Assembly (NCBI GenBank): GCA_017459445.1 | Contig: JAFUDJ010000021.1 | Location: forward strand, 83,363-139,552 | DNA length: 56,190 nt | Direction of reading: 5' to 3' | From: Prevotella sp. | Lineage (GTDB): Bacteria > Bacteroidota > Bacteroidia > Bacteroidales > Bacteroidaceae | In this document: positions 1-10,825 of the stretch, piece by piece | How positions within the stretch are numbered: the stretch's first letter is position 1 | Layout of the letters: the number at the start of each line of letters is the position of its first letter | Translations under genes and position numbers: made by a program | The notes under the pieces: generated by a model | Database searches by the model: none | What the model was told of the DNA's origin: nothing | The model's input: only the letters and a program-made list of their open reading frames with translations

Positions 1-2
1 AA

Positions 3-1013
3 GTTGCTATCGTCATCCTGAACTGGAACGGAGCCAAGATGCTCCGGCAGTATCTGCCCACTGTGCTGAACTACTCGCGCGACGAGGCTGCCGTTTACGT
101 GGCTGACAATGCCTCGACGGACGATTCGCTGCAGTTGCTGCGCAGCGAGTTCCCGGAGTGCCGCCTGATAGTGCTGGAGAAAAACTGGGGATTCGCCGAA
201 GGCTATAACCGGGCCCTGAAACAGATAGCGGCAGAATACTACCTGCTGCTGAACAGCGACATCGAGGTGACGCACCACTGGCTGACGCCGCTCATCGAGT
301 TTATGGACGTTCACCCGGAAGTGGCCGCTTGTCAGCCGAAGCTGCTCTCCATCTATAACAAGGATATGTTCGAGTATGCCGGAGCCAGCGGGGGCTATCT
401 GGACCGCTTGGGCTATCCGTTCTGTCGCGGCCGTGTCTTCGATACCGTGGAGGAGGACAACGGCCAGTATGACTACCAGACCGCCATACTCTGGGCAACG
501 GGGGCAGCCCTGATGATTCGCTCGCAGGACTATTGGGACTGCGGCGGGTTGGACGGCCGCTTCTTTGCCCATAACGAGGAGATTGACCTGTGCTGGCGCC
601 TGCGCATCCGTGGCCGAAAGCTCTTCTGCCTGCCTGAGAGTTATGTCTATCATGTCGGTGGCGGTACGCTGCCCAAGTCGAACCCCATGAAGACATTCCT
701 GAACTTCCGCAACAACCTGACCATGCTTTACAAGTGCTTGCCCGACGAAGAGCTGCACCGTGTCATGCGATGGCGCTGGCTGCTCGACTACGTGGCAGCC
801 TGGGAGACGCTGTTTGTGAACCGTAATCTGGGCGACTTCCTGGCTATCTATCGGGCCCGTCGTGCCTTCAAGCGGTGGCGCAAGGACTTTGAGGCCGACC
901 GACAGGCCATCCAAAGCAGCAGGGTAAACAAAGAAATACCAGAGCAACGAGGCTTTTCCTTGCTCTGGCAATATTATGTGAAAGGGCGTAAGCGCTTCAG
1001 CGAACTTCCCTGA
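3..1013 (+). CDS. Family 2 glycosyltransferase (5' partial)
   Basis: This gene transfers a sugar to an envelope glycan or lipid carrier; the acceptor cannot be read from the sequence. The frame is open from base 3 and begins with VAIVILNWNG, the usual first beta strand of GT2 enzymes, so the true start lies only a few codons left of the window. Visible GT2 marks are the NASTDDS turn, the acidic LLNSDIEV segment that would bind nucleotide-sugar and metal, and a C-terminal block with HNEEIDLCWR, typical of rhamnosyltransferase-like GT2 proteins. About 336 residues are visible. There is no C-terminal membrane anchor. Its 3' end overlaps the convergent DUF4861 gene by 17 bp. Confidence 0.9.
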   Translation, partial: VAIVILNWNGAKMLRQYLPTVLNYSRDEAAVYVADNASTDDSLQLLRSEFPECRLIVLEKNWGFAEGYNRALKQIAAEYYLLLNSDIEVTHHWLTPLIEFMDVHPEVAACQPKLLSIYNKDMFEYAGASGGYLDRLGYPFCRGRVFDTVEEDNGQYDYQTAILWATGAALMIRSQDYWDCGGLDGRFFAHNEEIDLCWRLRIRGRKLFCLPESYVYHVGGGTLPKSNPMKTFLNFRNNLTMLYKCLPDEELHRVMRWRWLLDYVAAWETLFVNRNLGDFLAIYRARRAFKRWRKDFEADRQAIQSSRVNKEIPEQRGFSLLWQYYVKGRKRFSELP

Positions 1014-2241
1014 CGCTTACCTCGACAGGAGCTTCCAGCTCCTTGCGCCATGTCTTTAGGTATTCAAACCACTCCTTGGCTGAGTGGTAGCCGAAGTCTT
1101 CATTGTCGGAACCGAAGGTGATGGCATAGTGCAGCTCATCGGTTGGCGTGCTGATGACGTAGGGATAGTTATCCTTATTGGCCGGCAGCTCGCTGACTAC
1201 GTGCTTGACGGGTATGCAGATGCCCAGGCCCACCGTCTCGCGCTTATGGCCTACGGAGTCTTTGGCCGATACGGGCCAGTCGGTGCCCCAGCAGCCGCGC
1301 AGGCCCTGGCGGTCGCTGAATTCCTCGGAATCCTTGACGTTGATGATGCCCGTGGCAAAGCGGTAGTCGGCGGCGGGCTTGTTGAAGCGTACGTCCACCT
1401 GAATGTCGCGCCGTCCGGCATATAATATATATAAGGTACGCGCGGTGATGGGGGCAGGGTGCCAGGTGTTGGGCGTCGGTGATTTCCATCCCTCGTCGAC
1501 AACCTCCACGACGGTGCGTAGCGGTCCACGGCTTAGGATGCGCAGTGTGCGGTGGTCAACGTCCTGAAGCATCTGCGGCTCCTGTCCGTTCCATCCCCGC
1601 AGGGTGCCTAAGCCAAAGGTGTTGCCTACCCACAGCACGTCGTCGCCGAATCCGGCAGCCTTCTGCTCGTTGTCAGGATAGAACTGTGTCTGTCGCAGCT
1701 CCAGCCCCTTGTGGTACTTGCCGTAGGTGTCCACCGTCTGCCGGTGGTCGAAGTAGATGCGGTAGGCCACCAACTCGTTCTCGAAAGCCGGTCCGTGGTG
1801 GTGCAGCATCCAGTAGGGATTGGTGCCGTTGTCAACAGTCAGGCTGCTGATGTAAAGGTCCTGCTTGTTGGAACTCTTGATTTTCTTGTTCGTCAGCATC
1901 ATGTCTGCATACACCCTTGCCTCATACTGCCGTGGCTCCCCCGTAGGCAGCAGCTCTACGCGGAAGCTCTGCTTGCCTTTCTTCTCCAAGTCAGTCAGGA
2001 AGCACAGCTCGTCCATGCGCCCGTCGCCGTCCAAATCGTCGAGCTGCGAGGCTATCTCCTGGCCGTCCTGCGTGACGATGGCCGACCTGACGTCCATGCC
2101 CATTGCCGCCAACTGTAGCACCACGGGCTGTGCCTTACGTTCTGCTTTCGCCGGATTCGTCACGCTGACCTCAATAGTCTTCTGGGCCATAAGTGCTCCG
2201 CTGACCATGGCCAGCCATAACATTGATAATGCTTTTTTCAT
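997..2241 (-). CDS. Secreted DUF4861 family protein
   Basis: A 414-residue exported protein with an N-terminal signal peptide (MKKALSMLWLAMVSGALMAQ). The rest resembles the DUF4861 family, often found in Bacteroidetes near polysaccharide-degradation genes: an N-terminal beta domain with an acidic DLDGDGRMDEL loop, then a beta-rich domain with HHHGPAFENELVAYRIYFD. The biochemical role is not established; carbohydrate binding or cleavage is inference. It is monocistronic, with a TATTTTTG box about 24 bases before the ATG. It overlaps the end of the glycosyltransferase gene tail to tail. Confidence 0.8.
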   Translation of the reverse strand: MKKALSMLWLAMVSGALMAQKTIEVSVTNPAKAERKAQPVVLQLAAMGMDVRSAIVTQDGQEIASQLDDLDGDGRMDELCFLTDLEKKGKQSFRVELLPTGEPRQYEARVYADMMLTNKKIKSSNKQDLYISSLTVDNGTNPYWMLHHHGPAFENELVAYRIYFDHRQTVDTYGKYHKGLELRQTQFYPDNEQKAAGFGDDVLWVGNTFGLGTLRGWNGQEPQMLQDVDHRTLRILSRGPLRTVVEVVDEGWKSPTPNTWHPAPITARTLYILYAGRRDIQVDVRFNKPAADYRFATGIINVKDSEEFSDRQGLRGCWGTDWPVSAKDSVGHKRETVGLGICIPVKHVVSELPANKDNYPYVISTPTDELHYAITFGSDNEDFGYHSAKEWFEYLKTWRKELEAPVEVSVREVR

Positions 2242-2264
2242 TGTTCATGTGATTAGTTAGGATA

Positions 2265-2272
2265 CAAAAATA
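2265..2272 (-). promoter_or_regulatory. Probable -7 box for the DUF4861 gene
   Basis: The minus strand reads TATTTTTG, a match to the Bacteroidetes -7 element TAnnTTTG, 23 bases before the ATG at 2241. No convincing TTTG -33 box is seen at the expected spacing. Confidence 0.45.
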
Positions 2273-2311
2273 CATGATTTTACGCTTCTTTTTATCTTTT
2301 TTTGGTTAAAA

Positions 2312-2343
2312 TTTGGTTTTTAAAATGTTTTTTAGTAATTTTG
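2312..2343 (+). promoter_or_regulatory. Bacteroidetes-type promoter of the GldB-like gene
   Basis: TTTG at 2312-2315 and TAATTTTG at 2336-2343 are separated by 20 bases, the canonical Bacteroidetes -33/-7 arrangement. Transcription would start near 2350, giving a leader of about 40 bases before the GTG at 2388. Confidence 0.75.
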
Positions 2344-2387
2344 CATCGCTTTTTAACAATAATAAATCATTTTAAACCATCAGGAAC

Positions 2388-3176
2388 GTGCGCAAAGTCT
2401 ACGCTATACTGGTCATCATCATGCTGATATGCATCGGTTGCCAATGGCAGCTGAAGCCTAACAGCGATGCTGCCGGCAAGCGTCAGGTCAGCATTCAGCG
2501 CTACGACCGTATAGAAAGCCTTTACCTGACCACGGGCGACTATTCCGCCCTGCAGCAGATGAACACCAACTATCCCACGCAGACGCGCATGCTGATAGAG
2601 GACATGCTGCAGCTGGGACCCGTCAATGCGCCCGGCATCAATACACGCTTCCTGCACTTCTTTCAGGACTCTACCTTGCAGAACATGCTGTACGACGTGC
2701 AGCAGCAGTATGCCGACCTTGACGACTTGAACGAAGAGTTCACGCAGGCCTTTGAGAAGTTGGCCCTGCTCCTGCCGTCGGTCACCGTTCCCGAGATTTA
2801 TACGCAGATAGGCTCCTTCGACCAGAGCATCATTGTCGGCAACAACATGCTTGGCATCAGCCTCGACAAGTATCTGGGCCGCGACTATCCCTTCTATCAG
2901 TCGCACTATACCGACGAGCAACGCCGCCTGATGGTGCGCTCCATGATAGTGCCCGACGCCATCGCCTTCTATCTGCTCAGCCTCTTCCCCCTGCCGTCAG
3001 CCCGCCAAGTGCCCGCCAACCGTGTGCGCCACATGGGGCGTATCCAGTGGGTGGTACAGCAAGCCGTGGGACGTAACGTGTACGACAATGCCGAAGTGGC
3101 TGCCGTGGAGCAACTGATGAAAGGCAACGACTCCACAGACGTGGAGCAGTTGCTGCGCTGGGGCGATTTGCCCTGA
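2388..3176 (+). CDS. GldB-like lipoprotein
   Basis: A 262-residue lipoprotein: a short hydrophobic leader ends at Cys18 (ICIGC), so it is probably acylated and envelope-anchored. The middle contains IVGNNMLGISLDKYLG, which resembles the conserved segment of the gliding-motility lipoprotein GldB, and the spacing of helices fits that family. Homologues occur widely in non-gliding Bacteroidales, so the name indicates family and not motility. The start is GTG at 2388; no ATG gives a signal sequence. It is convergent with the ABC ATPase gene. Its molecular role is unknown. Confidence 0.75.
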   Translation: MRKVYAILVIIMLICIGCQWQLKPNSDAAGKRQVSIQRYDRIESLYLTTGDYSALQQMNTNYPTQTRMLIEDMLQLGPVNAPGINTRFLHFFQDSTLQNMLYDVQQQYADLDDLNEEFTQAFEKLALLLPSVTVPEIYTQIGSFDQSIIVGNNMLGISLDKYLGRDYPFYQSHYTDEQRRLMVRSMIVPDAIAFYLLSLFPLPSARQVPANRVRHMGRIQWVVQQAVGRNVYDNAEVAAVEQLMKGNDSTDVEQLLRWGDLP

Positions 3177-3218
3177 CCGAAAAGAGGGGAGGGGGAACGT
3201 GCTTGTCCTTATTCCGCC

Positions 3219-3920
3219 TTATTCCGCGCCGAAGTATTCCTGTAGTTCCGCCGCTGCGCTGCCTTCGCTGTTAGGAAGGTCGCGGATGATGCTGCCGTGC
3301 TCCAGCAGGGCAATGCGCGTGGAGATGTCTACCGTGTGCTGCAGGTTATGGCTGGAGATGAGGATGGTAGCCCCCGTCTCGCGGGCATAGTCGGTAAGCA
3401 GATGCTTCAGCACCAGCTGGCTGGTCGGGTCCAGAAAGTTGAAAGGCTCGTCGAGAATAACCGTCCCCGTGCGCCGGAAGAGGGCCGAGATGATGCCCAC
3501 CTTCTGCTTATTGCCTGCGGAGAGGTTGCGGATGAGCTTCTTCTGTCCGAAGATTTCGCCACTGGCAAAGCGCTCGAAGTCCTTTAACCGTTCGTCAACC
3601 TCGCTTTGTTTCATGCCAGATACCTTTCCCAAGAAGGCAAAGTACTCCTCGGGCGTAAGGAAGTCGATGAGGAATCCTTCGTCGATGTATGCGCCGACGT
3701 GTTGCTTCCAGGCTTCGCTTTCTGCCGGATTGACGGAATCAATCCGCACACTGCCCTCGTCGGCCTTCAGCAAGTCCAGCAACAGCCGGAACAGCGTAGT
3801 CTTGCCCGCTCCGTTGTTGCCTACAAGTCCCAGAATATCCCCGTCGTTGATGGTAAATGCGGGAATGTCGCAGGCGCACGTGTCGCCAAACTGTTTCTTC
3901 AAGTCTTTTATCTCAATCAT
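3219..3920 (-). CDS. ABC transporter ATP-binding protein (orphan)
   Basis: A 233-residue ABC ATPase. Visible motifs are Walker A GNNGAGKT (residues 34-41), signature LSAGNKQK (about 135), Walker B TVILDEP (about 155) and the H-loop SSH. The short single-domain form resembles ATPases of ABC-2 exporters. The ATG at 3920 is chosen because an upstream in-frame TTG at 3944 lies inside the apparent -7 promoter box. No permease gene adjoins it, so the partner is encoded elsewhere. The ABC-2 permeases at 41.7-44.2 kb lack an ATPase, but a link between the two is only speculation. Confidence 0.88.
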   Translation of the reverse strand: MIEIKDLKKQFGDTCACDIPAFTINDGDILGLVGNNGAGKTTLFRLLLDLLKADEGSVRIDSVNPAESEAWKQHVGAYIDEGFLIDFLTPEEYFAFLGKVSGMKQSEVDERLKDFERFASGEIFGQKKLIRNLSAGNKQKVGIISALFRRTGTVILDEPFNFLDPTSQLVLKHLLTDYARETGATILISSHNLQHTVDISTRIALLEHGSIIRDLPNSEGSAAAELQEYFGAE

Positions 3921-3941
3921 CTCTTTTTGCTGTTTTGCCTG

Positions 3942-3949
3942 CAAATTTA
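3942..3949 (-). promoter_or_regulatory. -7 box for the ABC ATPase gene
   Basis: The minus strand reads TAAATTTG, matching TAnnTTTG, 21 bases before the ATG at 3920. A TTTG lies 23 bases further upstream (3973-3976 on the plus strand as CAAA), slightly beyond the usual spacing. Confidence 0.5.
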
Positions 3950-4011
3950 CAAAAGTTTTCTCATATATCGTCCAAAGTGGCCGTCTTCTTTTTCATTTTC
4001 TCTCCTTTTTC

Positions 4012-4042
4012 TTTGTCGTTCCCGAAAAAATTGCTACATTTG
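4012..4042 (+). promoter_or_regulatory. Bacteroidetes-type promoter of a leader or ncRNA
   Basis: TTTG at 4012-4015 and TACATTTG at 4035-4042 are separated by 19 bases. The next open frame starts more than 400 bases downstream, so the promoter drives either a non-coding RNA or a very long leader. Confidence 0.7.
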
Positions 4043-4048
4043 CAACCG

Positions 4049-4394
4049 ACTAAACCTGTCTGCAAGGACAGGGCGGGTCGTGACATCGTGGAATCCGGAG
4101 GCTGAGAACACCGTTTGTAAGGACAGCCGAAAGGAAAAGGCGTTTACGGACGTTATCATTCTGTGCCTTCAAATCTCGCAAATTTGAATCCATACACAGG
4201 AGGTAATTGCAACGGTAAGCGCCTGCGTGGGTAGATTATATCCCAACTATTGCTATATATATAATAATGTATGGCGATATGTTGTATTTATAATCACTTG
4301 GCGTGGGCTGGCTGCGTTGCTTATCCTTGTATGGGGGCAATGCGAGAGCCTGAAGGCAGGGATGGGCAGAAGTAGAAACTCCCATGCCTTTTTT
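4049..4394 (+). ncRNA. Candidate structured RNA or long leader, about 345 nt
   Basis: The segment runs from a strong promoter to a hairpin followed by six T residues and holds no convincing ORF. Near the predicted 5' end is a perfect 6-bp hairpin, CCTGTC (4055-4060) with GACAGG (4067-4072). A second stem pairs GGCTG (4100-4104) with CAGCC (4124-4128). It could be an independent RNA; the Bacteroidales-1 and 6S families are worth testing. It could also be an attenuator leader for the barrel gene at 4464, which has no visible promoter of its own. I did not recognise tmRNA, RNase P or SRP signatures. Confidence 0.4.
4355..4394 (+). terminator. Terminator-like hairpin at the end of the candidate RNA
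   Basis: ATGGG at 4362-4366 pairs with CCCAT at 4381-4385, extended by GGC/GCC across a bulge, and is followed by TTTTTT at 4389-4394. The stem is imperfect, so it could be conditional. Confidence 0.45.
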
Positions 4395-4463
4395 ATTTCC
4401 ATGTACTAACTTAATATGAACCGCTGAATTCGGGAGTTCAGGAGGCAACTAAACTGAAGTGAT

Positions 4464-5090
4464 ATGAAAAAAGTCATGTTAGTGGCAGCCATACTGATAG
4501 CATCAGTTGCTGCAAGTGCACAGAATGAGGTTGGAAAGTTTTCCATAGCTCCAACTATCGGTATTAACCTGAGTAACGCATCTTTCTCCGTCAGTGCCAT
4601 TTCAACCAGTACAAAGGCGGGGCTTGTGATAGGTGCGACAGGCGAATATGGAATATTGCCAAAATTCTCGGTCTCAGCGGCATTATTGTATTCTATGGAG
4701 GGCTGTAAGTCTGAGACGGAAGGGGAGCAGAATGGTTACGACTACAAGATTTCTGAGGATGTCAGTCTTAATTATCTGAACATTCCCATTATGGCCAACT
4801 ATTATGTGTGGCAAGGCTTGGCGGTTAAAGCGGGTTTGCAGTTTGGCATTAATCTCTCATCAGACGATGATTATGAAATGACGGTCAATGGCATCGCCGT
4901 CCCCCAAGAGCATATAACGGAGTTTTCTGTAAATAGTCTCAATTTATCCTTCCCTATTGGCGTTTCATACGAATACAAGAACTTTGTAGTTGACGCCCGT
5001 TACAATCTTGGGCTTAGCAAAATCGTTGACGAGTCGGGTATGAAAGGGCGAGTATTCCAAATTACAGCAGGCTATAAGTTTTCTCTCTAA
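4464..5090 (+). CDS. Outer-membrane beta-barrel (porin-family) protein
   Basis: A 208-residue protein with a clear signal peptide (MKKVMLVAAILIASVAASAQ) followed by alternating beta strands. It resembles the small OMP b-brl family common in Bacteroidetes: an early Gly/Ser-rich strand, PIMANYYVWQGLAVKAGLQ in the middle, and a C-terminal strand ending in an aromatic-rich segment (FQITAGYKFSL). No substrate can be inferred. An AGGAGG lies about 20 bases before the ATG, too far for a normal Shine-Dalgarno. A strong intrinsic terminator follows. Confidence 0.8.
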   Translation: MKKVMLVAAILIASVAASAQNEVGKFSIAPTIGINLSNASFSVSAISTSTKAGLVIGATGEYGILPKFSVSAALLYSMEGCKSETEGEQNGYDYKISEDVSLNYLNIPIMANYYVWQGLAVKAGLQFGINLSSDDDYEMTVNGIAVPQEHITEFSVNSLNLSFPIGVSYEYKNFVVDARYNLGLSKIVDESGMKGRVFQITAGYKFSL

Positions 5091-5128
5091 AACAGAGAGG
5101 GAACATCGGCATTCTTCGCAGTGAGGCT

Positions 5129-5179
5129 GAATCGAATGAGGAGCATCTGTTGGACGCTCCTCATTCGATTCCATGTTTT
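5129..5179 (+). terminator. Strong intrinsic terminator after the barrel gene
   Basis: A perfect 16-bp inverted repeat (arms 5129-5144 and 5156-5171) with an 11-base loop is followed by a T-run at 5175-5179. Confidence 0.85.
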
Positions 5180-5394
5180 TGTCTGAAAATGCAATCATAT
5201 GAATTCGTGGCGGTTCTGCTGATTCGCCAACAAACAGAAACCTGTTAGGCCGTGAGGTGACGGACATGGGTAATATCCGTGAAACATTTTAACATCTATA
5301 AAGGAATATACAGTGCGGTTTTTGTCAAAAAGCGCCAATTTTTTAACCTTTGTTGATATTTTGTTTCAAAACAAATTTTGATGAAAAATGGCTC

Positions 5395-5596
5395 AAAACA
5401 GCACTGATGGAAGTGGCATAAAAGTAGGCGGCAAATGACATAAAAGTGGGTGCAAATGACGGTATCAATGGCATGACTCAGCCATCCATAGTGCTGTTTC
5501 AGTGCTGTTTAGTGTCGTTTTAGTGCTGTTTTAAAGAGTAAACGTCACTAATTAAACATTTGGAAATAAGCATGTTAGACGATTTAGTGCTGTTTT
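5395..5596 (+). repeat. Cluster of AGTGCTGTTT repeats
   Basis: AGTGCTGTTT occurs at 5490-5499, 5501-5510, 5522-5531 and 5586-5595, a variant AGTGTCGTTT at 5511-5520, and an inverted copy AAAACAGCACT at 5395-5405. The stretch 5180-5914 has no credible ORF. The copies may be protein-binding sites or decay products of a small palindromic repeat; nothing in the flanks decides between these. Confidence 0.7.
5415..5458 (+). repeat. Degenerate 22-bp tandem duplication
   Basis: Two 22-base units (5415-5436 and 5437-5458) share CATAAAAGT and GCAAAT. The 15-mer AAATGACATAAAAGT (5433-5447) recurs inverted at 18216-18230, next to the second AACGGATTT element. Confidence 0.6.
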
Positions 5597-5682
5597 GTGC
5601 AGTTTTTTATCAAAAAATGTATGGGAAAAGTTGATGTGTGAAAATGTATGAATGAACGGGTTGGGCAATGAACAAAATAGAA

Positions 5683-5856
5683 GGATGTGTATCAAAACAC
5701 AGCTATATCTATAAAAACAACGGATTGCGGATTTAACGGATTAAAGTCATACATCTATATAGACAACGGATTTTACGGATTTAACGGATTAAAGCCATAC
5801 TGAAAATCAGATACTTGGTAAATCCGTTTAATCCGTAAAATCCGTTGTAGTTAATG
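5683..5856 (+). repeat. Palindromic AACGGATTT repeat element, copy A
   Basis: An imperfect inverted-repeat element whose arms are built from 9-bp units AACGGATTT / TACGGATTT / AACGGATTA. A nearly identical, inverted copy lies at 18248-18372. Copy A carries an internal tandem duplication: unit 5707-5752 (46 bp) and unit 5753-5800 (48 bp). It encodes no protein. It resembles a MITE or REP-type dispersed repeat. Confidence 0.8.
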
Positions 5857-5914
5857 ATGACACACCCGGTTCAAAGAAGGGTGTATGGGACGGTGCCCGG
5901 CTATGGGCGTTTTT

Positions 5915-9283
<3,369 letters not shown>

Positions 9284-9325
9284 CTTATTATTTACGATTT
9301 ACTTATTTACGATATTACTATATTC
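9284..9325 (-). repeat. A-rich degenerate repeats in the secA leader
   Basis: Read on the coding strand the stretch repeats ATCGTAAATA-like units up to the ATG, with no Shine-Dalgarno. Similar locus-specific repeats precede cydA, cydB, lutA, lutB and lutC. Confidence 0.55.
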
Positions 9326-9362
9326 TTCTCTGTATTTCCACCTTATTAATATAAAGCGGCTG

Positions 9363-9370
9363 CAAAGGTA
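9363..9370 (-). promoter_or_regulatory. -7 box of the secA promoter
   Basis: The minus strand reads TACCTTTG. Upstream lies a repetitive GTGAAAAGTGA tract with no clear TTTG. The transcript would begin near 9356 and carry a leader of about 70 bases. Confidence 0.6.
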
Positions 9371-9457
9371 CGAAAAAAAGTGAAAAGTGAAGAGTGAAAA
9401 GTGAATAATTTGCTTCCACCCTTGTTTTTTACCTTATTACCTTGTTACTTTTTACCT

Positions 9458-10825
9458 TTAGAACAACGGTTCTGCCGAGCAGGCGTTGGGAGCCCGGATG
9501 CGGATGGCACGGGCAATGGTGGGTGCAATGCGGTCGGCAGTGACAGGCCGGGTGACGCGTTGTGGCTGGATGTCGGCACCATAGAAAATGATGGGGAAGG
9601 GAATGATGTTGGCCCGCGATGTCGATGACTGGTGGGTGTACTCGTTGACCAGTTCCCAGCCTGGTGCCACGTCGATGAGCAGGTCGCCGCATTTCTCGAC
9701 GTTGAAGCCGTTGCGGATGCGTTCCAGACGCTGGTTGTCGCTGGTGAGCAGCTGGTGCGAGGTATAGACATTGCGGATGCCCGACAGTTGCAATAGGAAC
9801 TCCTGCGCCCTGCGCAGCACGTCGCCAAGGTCGATGTTTTTCTGGCTAATGAGCTTGTGGTTAAGGAACAGCTGGTTCTTATAGCACGTCTCAATGTATT
9901 GCGCAGAGCCGAAGACGGCCCCTAAGTACAGGTTCACTAGGTCTGCCGTGCGGTTGATATATAGCTTGCCGGTAGGGATGCGGAATCGTTCTTCGCGCCG
10001 TTCCTCCTCGATAGCTCCGGTACTGGTAAGCACGAACAGCATGCGGTCGAGCGGGACGTGTCGTGTCAGTCCGTTCAGCAGGTCGCCGATAGTACGGTCG
10101 AGCGCGGCATAGCCCGCTGTCGTTGGTGCCACGGCATAGCCTATGCTCAGCATGTCGGGCTTATCGTCCTGTCCCAATCCCATTTGCTCTGTGCATGCCA
10201 GTGCTATCTTGGTCAGGTCTTGATTGTCATCGCCAATGGGCTTGTGGTGCCGCAGGTAGCTTGCGAGCCATTTGTCGGCAGGGGTGTAGTAGCCGGTTGT
10301 CTGCCACTGTCCGTTTTCTATCCATGCCACCCCGTTGGCAGCATGGCCTGCTGACAAAATGGCACGGTCGGCTTCCAGGGCAAAGGCGTAGATATGGCTG
10401 TTGCCGTCGGTAGCAACCTTCATCTCGTCGCCCGTCGTCGATGTTCCTAACTGTTGGGGCGATACGCGGTATTGGTCGTCGTTGACGATGCTGCCGGGCA
10501 GGAGGGTGGCGCGGCTAATCCATTCCCGTCCGGTAACACCGTGATAGAAAGGTGTCGTTCCCGTAGCAAGGGAGGCTACTGCCGATGCCATGTCAACAGG
10601 CAGGAAGGGATAGCTGCCGTTGCTGTACACCATGCCGTCGGTGAGCAGGCGCCGAAGTCCGTCATCGGTATATGTCGGATAGGACCTCTCCAAGTGGTCG
10701 GTACGCAATTGGTCGACAGTGACAAGCACCACCAGCCGTGGAGTCTGTGCCACGGCCTGCGCTGTGGCTTCGGCGTTGAAGCCCAGCAGCGTCAGCAGGG
10801 TGATGTACAGGTACCTGTTTCTCAT
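9458..10825 (-). CDS. Alkaline phosphatase / type I phosphodiesterase-like exported protein
   Basis: A 455-residue protein with a signal peptide and a PglZ/type I phosphodiesterase fold. VLVTVDQLRTDHL carries the first metal-binding Asp, SAVASLATGTTPFYHGV the nucleophile region, and KPDMLSIGYAVAP sits where the second metal site lies. The usual late DHG and His metal ligands are not obvious (SIGYAV where family members often have S-S-D/H), so hydrolase activity should not be assumed. The start overlaps the stop of the upstream DUF4105 gene by 4 bp, so the two are co-translated. Confidence 0.75.
   Translation of the reverse strand: MRNRYLYITLLTLLGFNAEATAQAVAQTPRLVVLVTVDQLRTDHLERSYPTYTDDGLRRLLTDGMVYSNGSYPFLPVDMASAVASLATGTTPFYHGVTGREWISRATLLPGSIVNDDQYRVSPQQLGTSTTGDEMKVATDGNSHIYAFALEADRAILSAGHAANGVAWIENGQWQTTGYYTPADKWLASYLRHHKPIGDDNQDLTKIALACTEQMGLGQDDKPDMLSIGYAVAPTTAGYAALDRTIGDLLNGLTRHVPLDRMLFVLTSTGAIEEERREERFRIPTGKLYINRTADLVNLYLGAVFGSAQYIETCYKNQLFLNHKLISQKNIDLGDVLRRAQEFLLQLSGIRNVYTSHQLLTSDNQRLERIRNGFNVEKCGDLLIDVAPGWELVNEYTHQSSTSRANIIPFPIIFYGADIQPQRVTRPVTADRIAPTIARAIRIRAPNACSAEPLF

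Noticed and set aside
4049-4394. tmRNA or RNase P RNA
   Set aside because: The length fits, but I find none of the conserved sequence blocks of either RNA by eye.
5895-5914. Terminator GCCC-GGGC with a T-run before secA stop
   Set aside because: The stem is only 4 bp and the T-run is on the plus strand, where no gene ends nearby.
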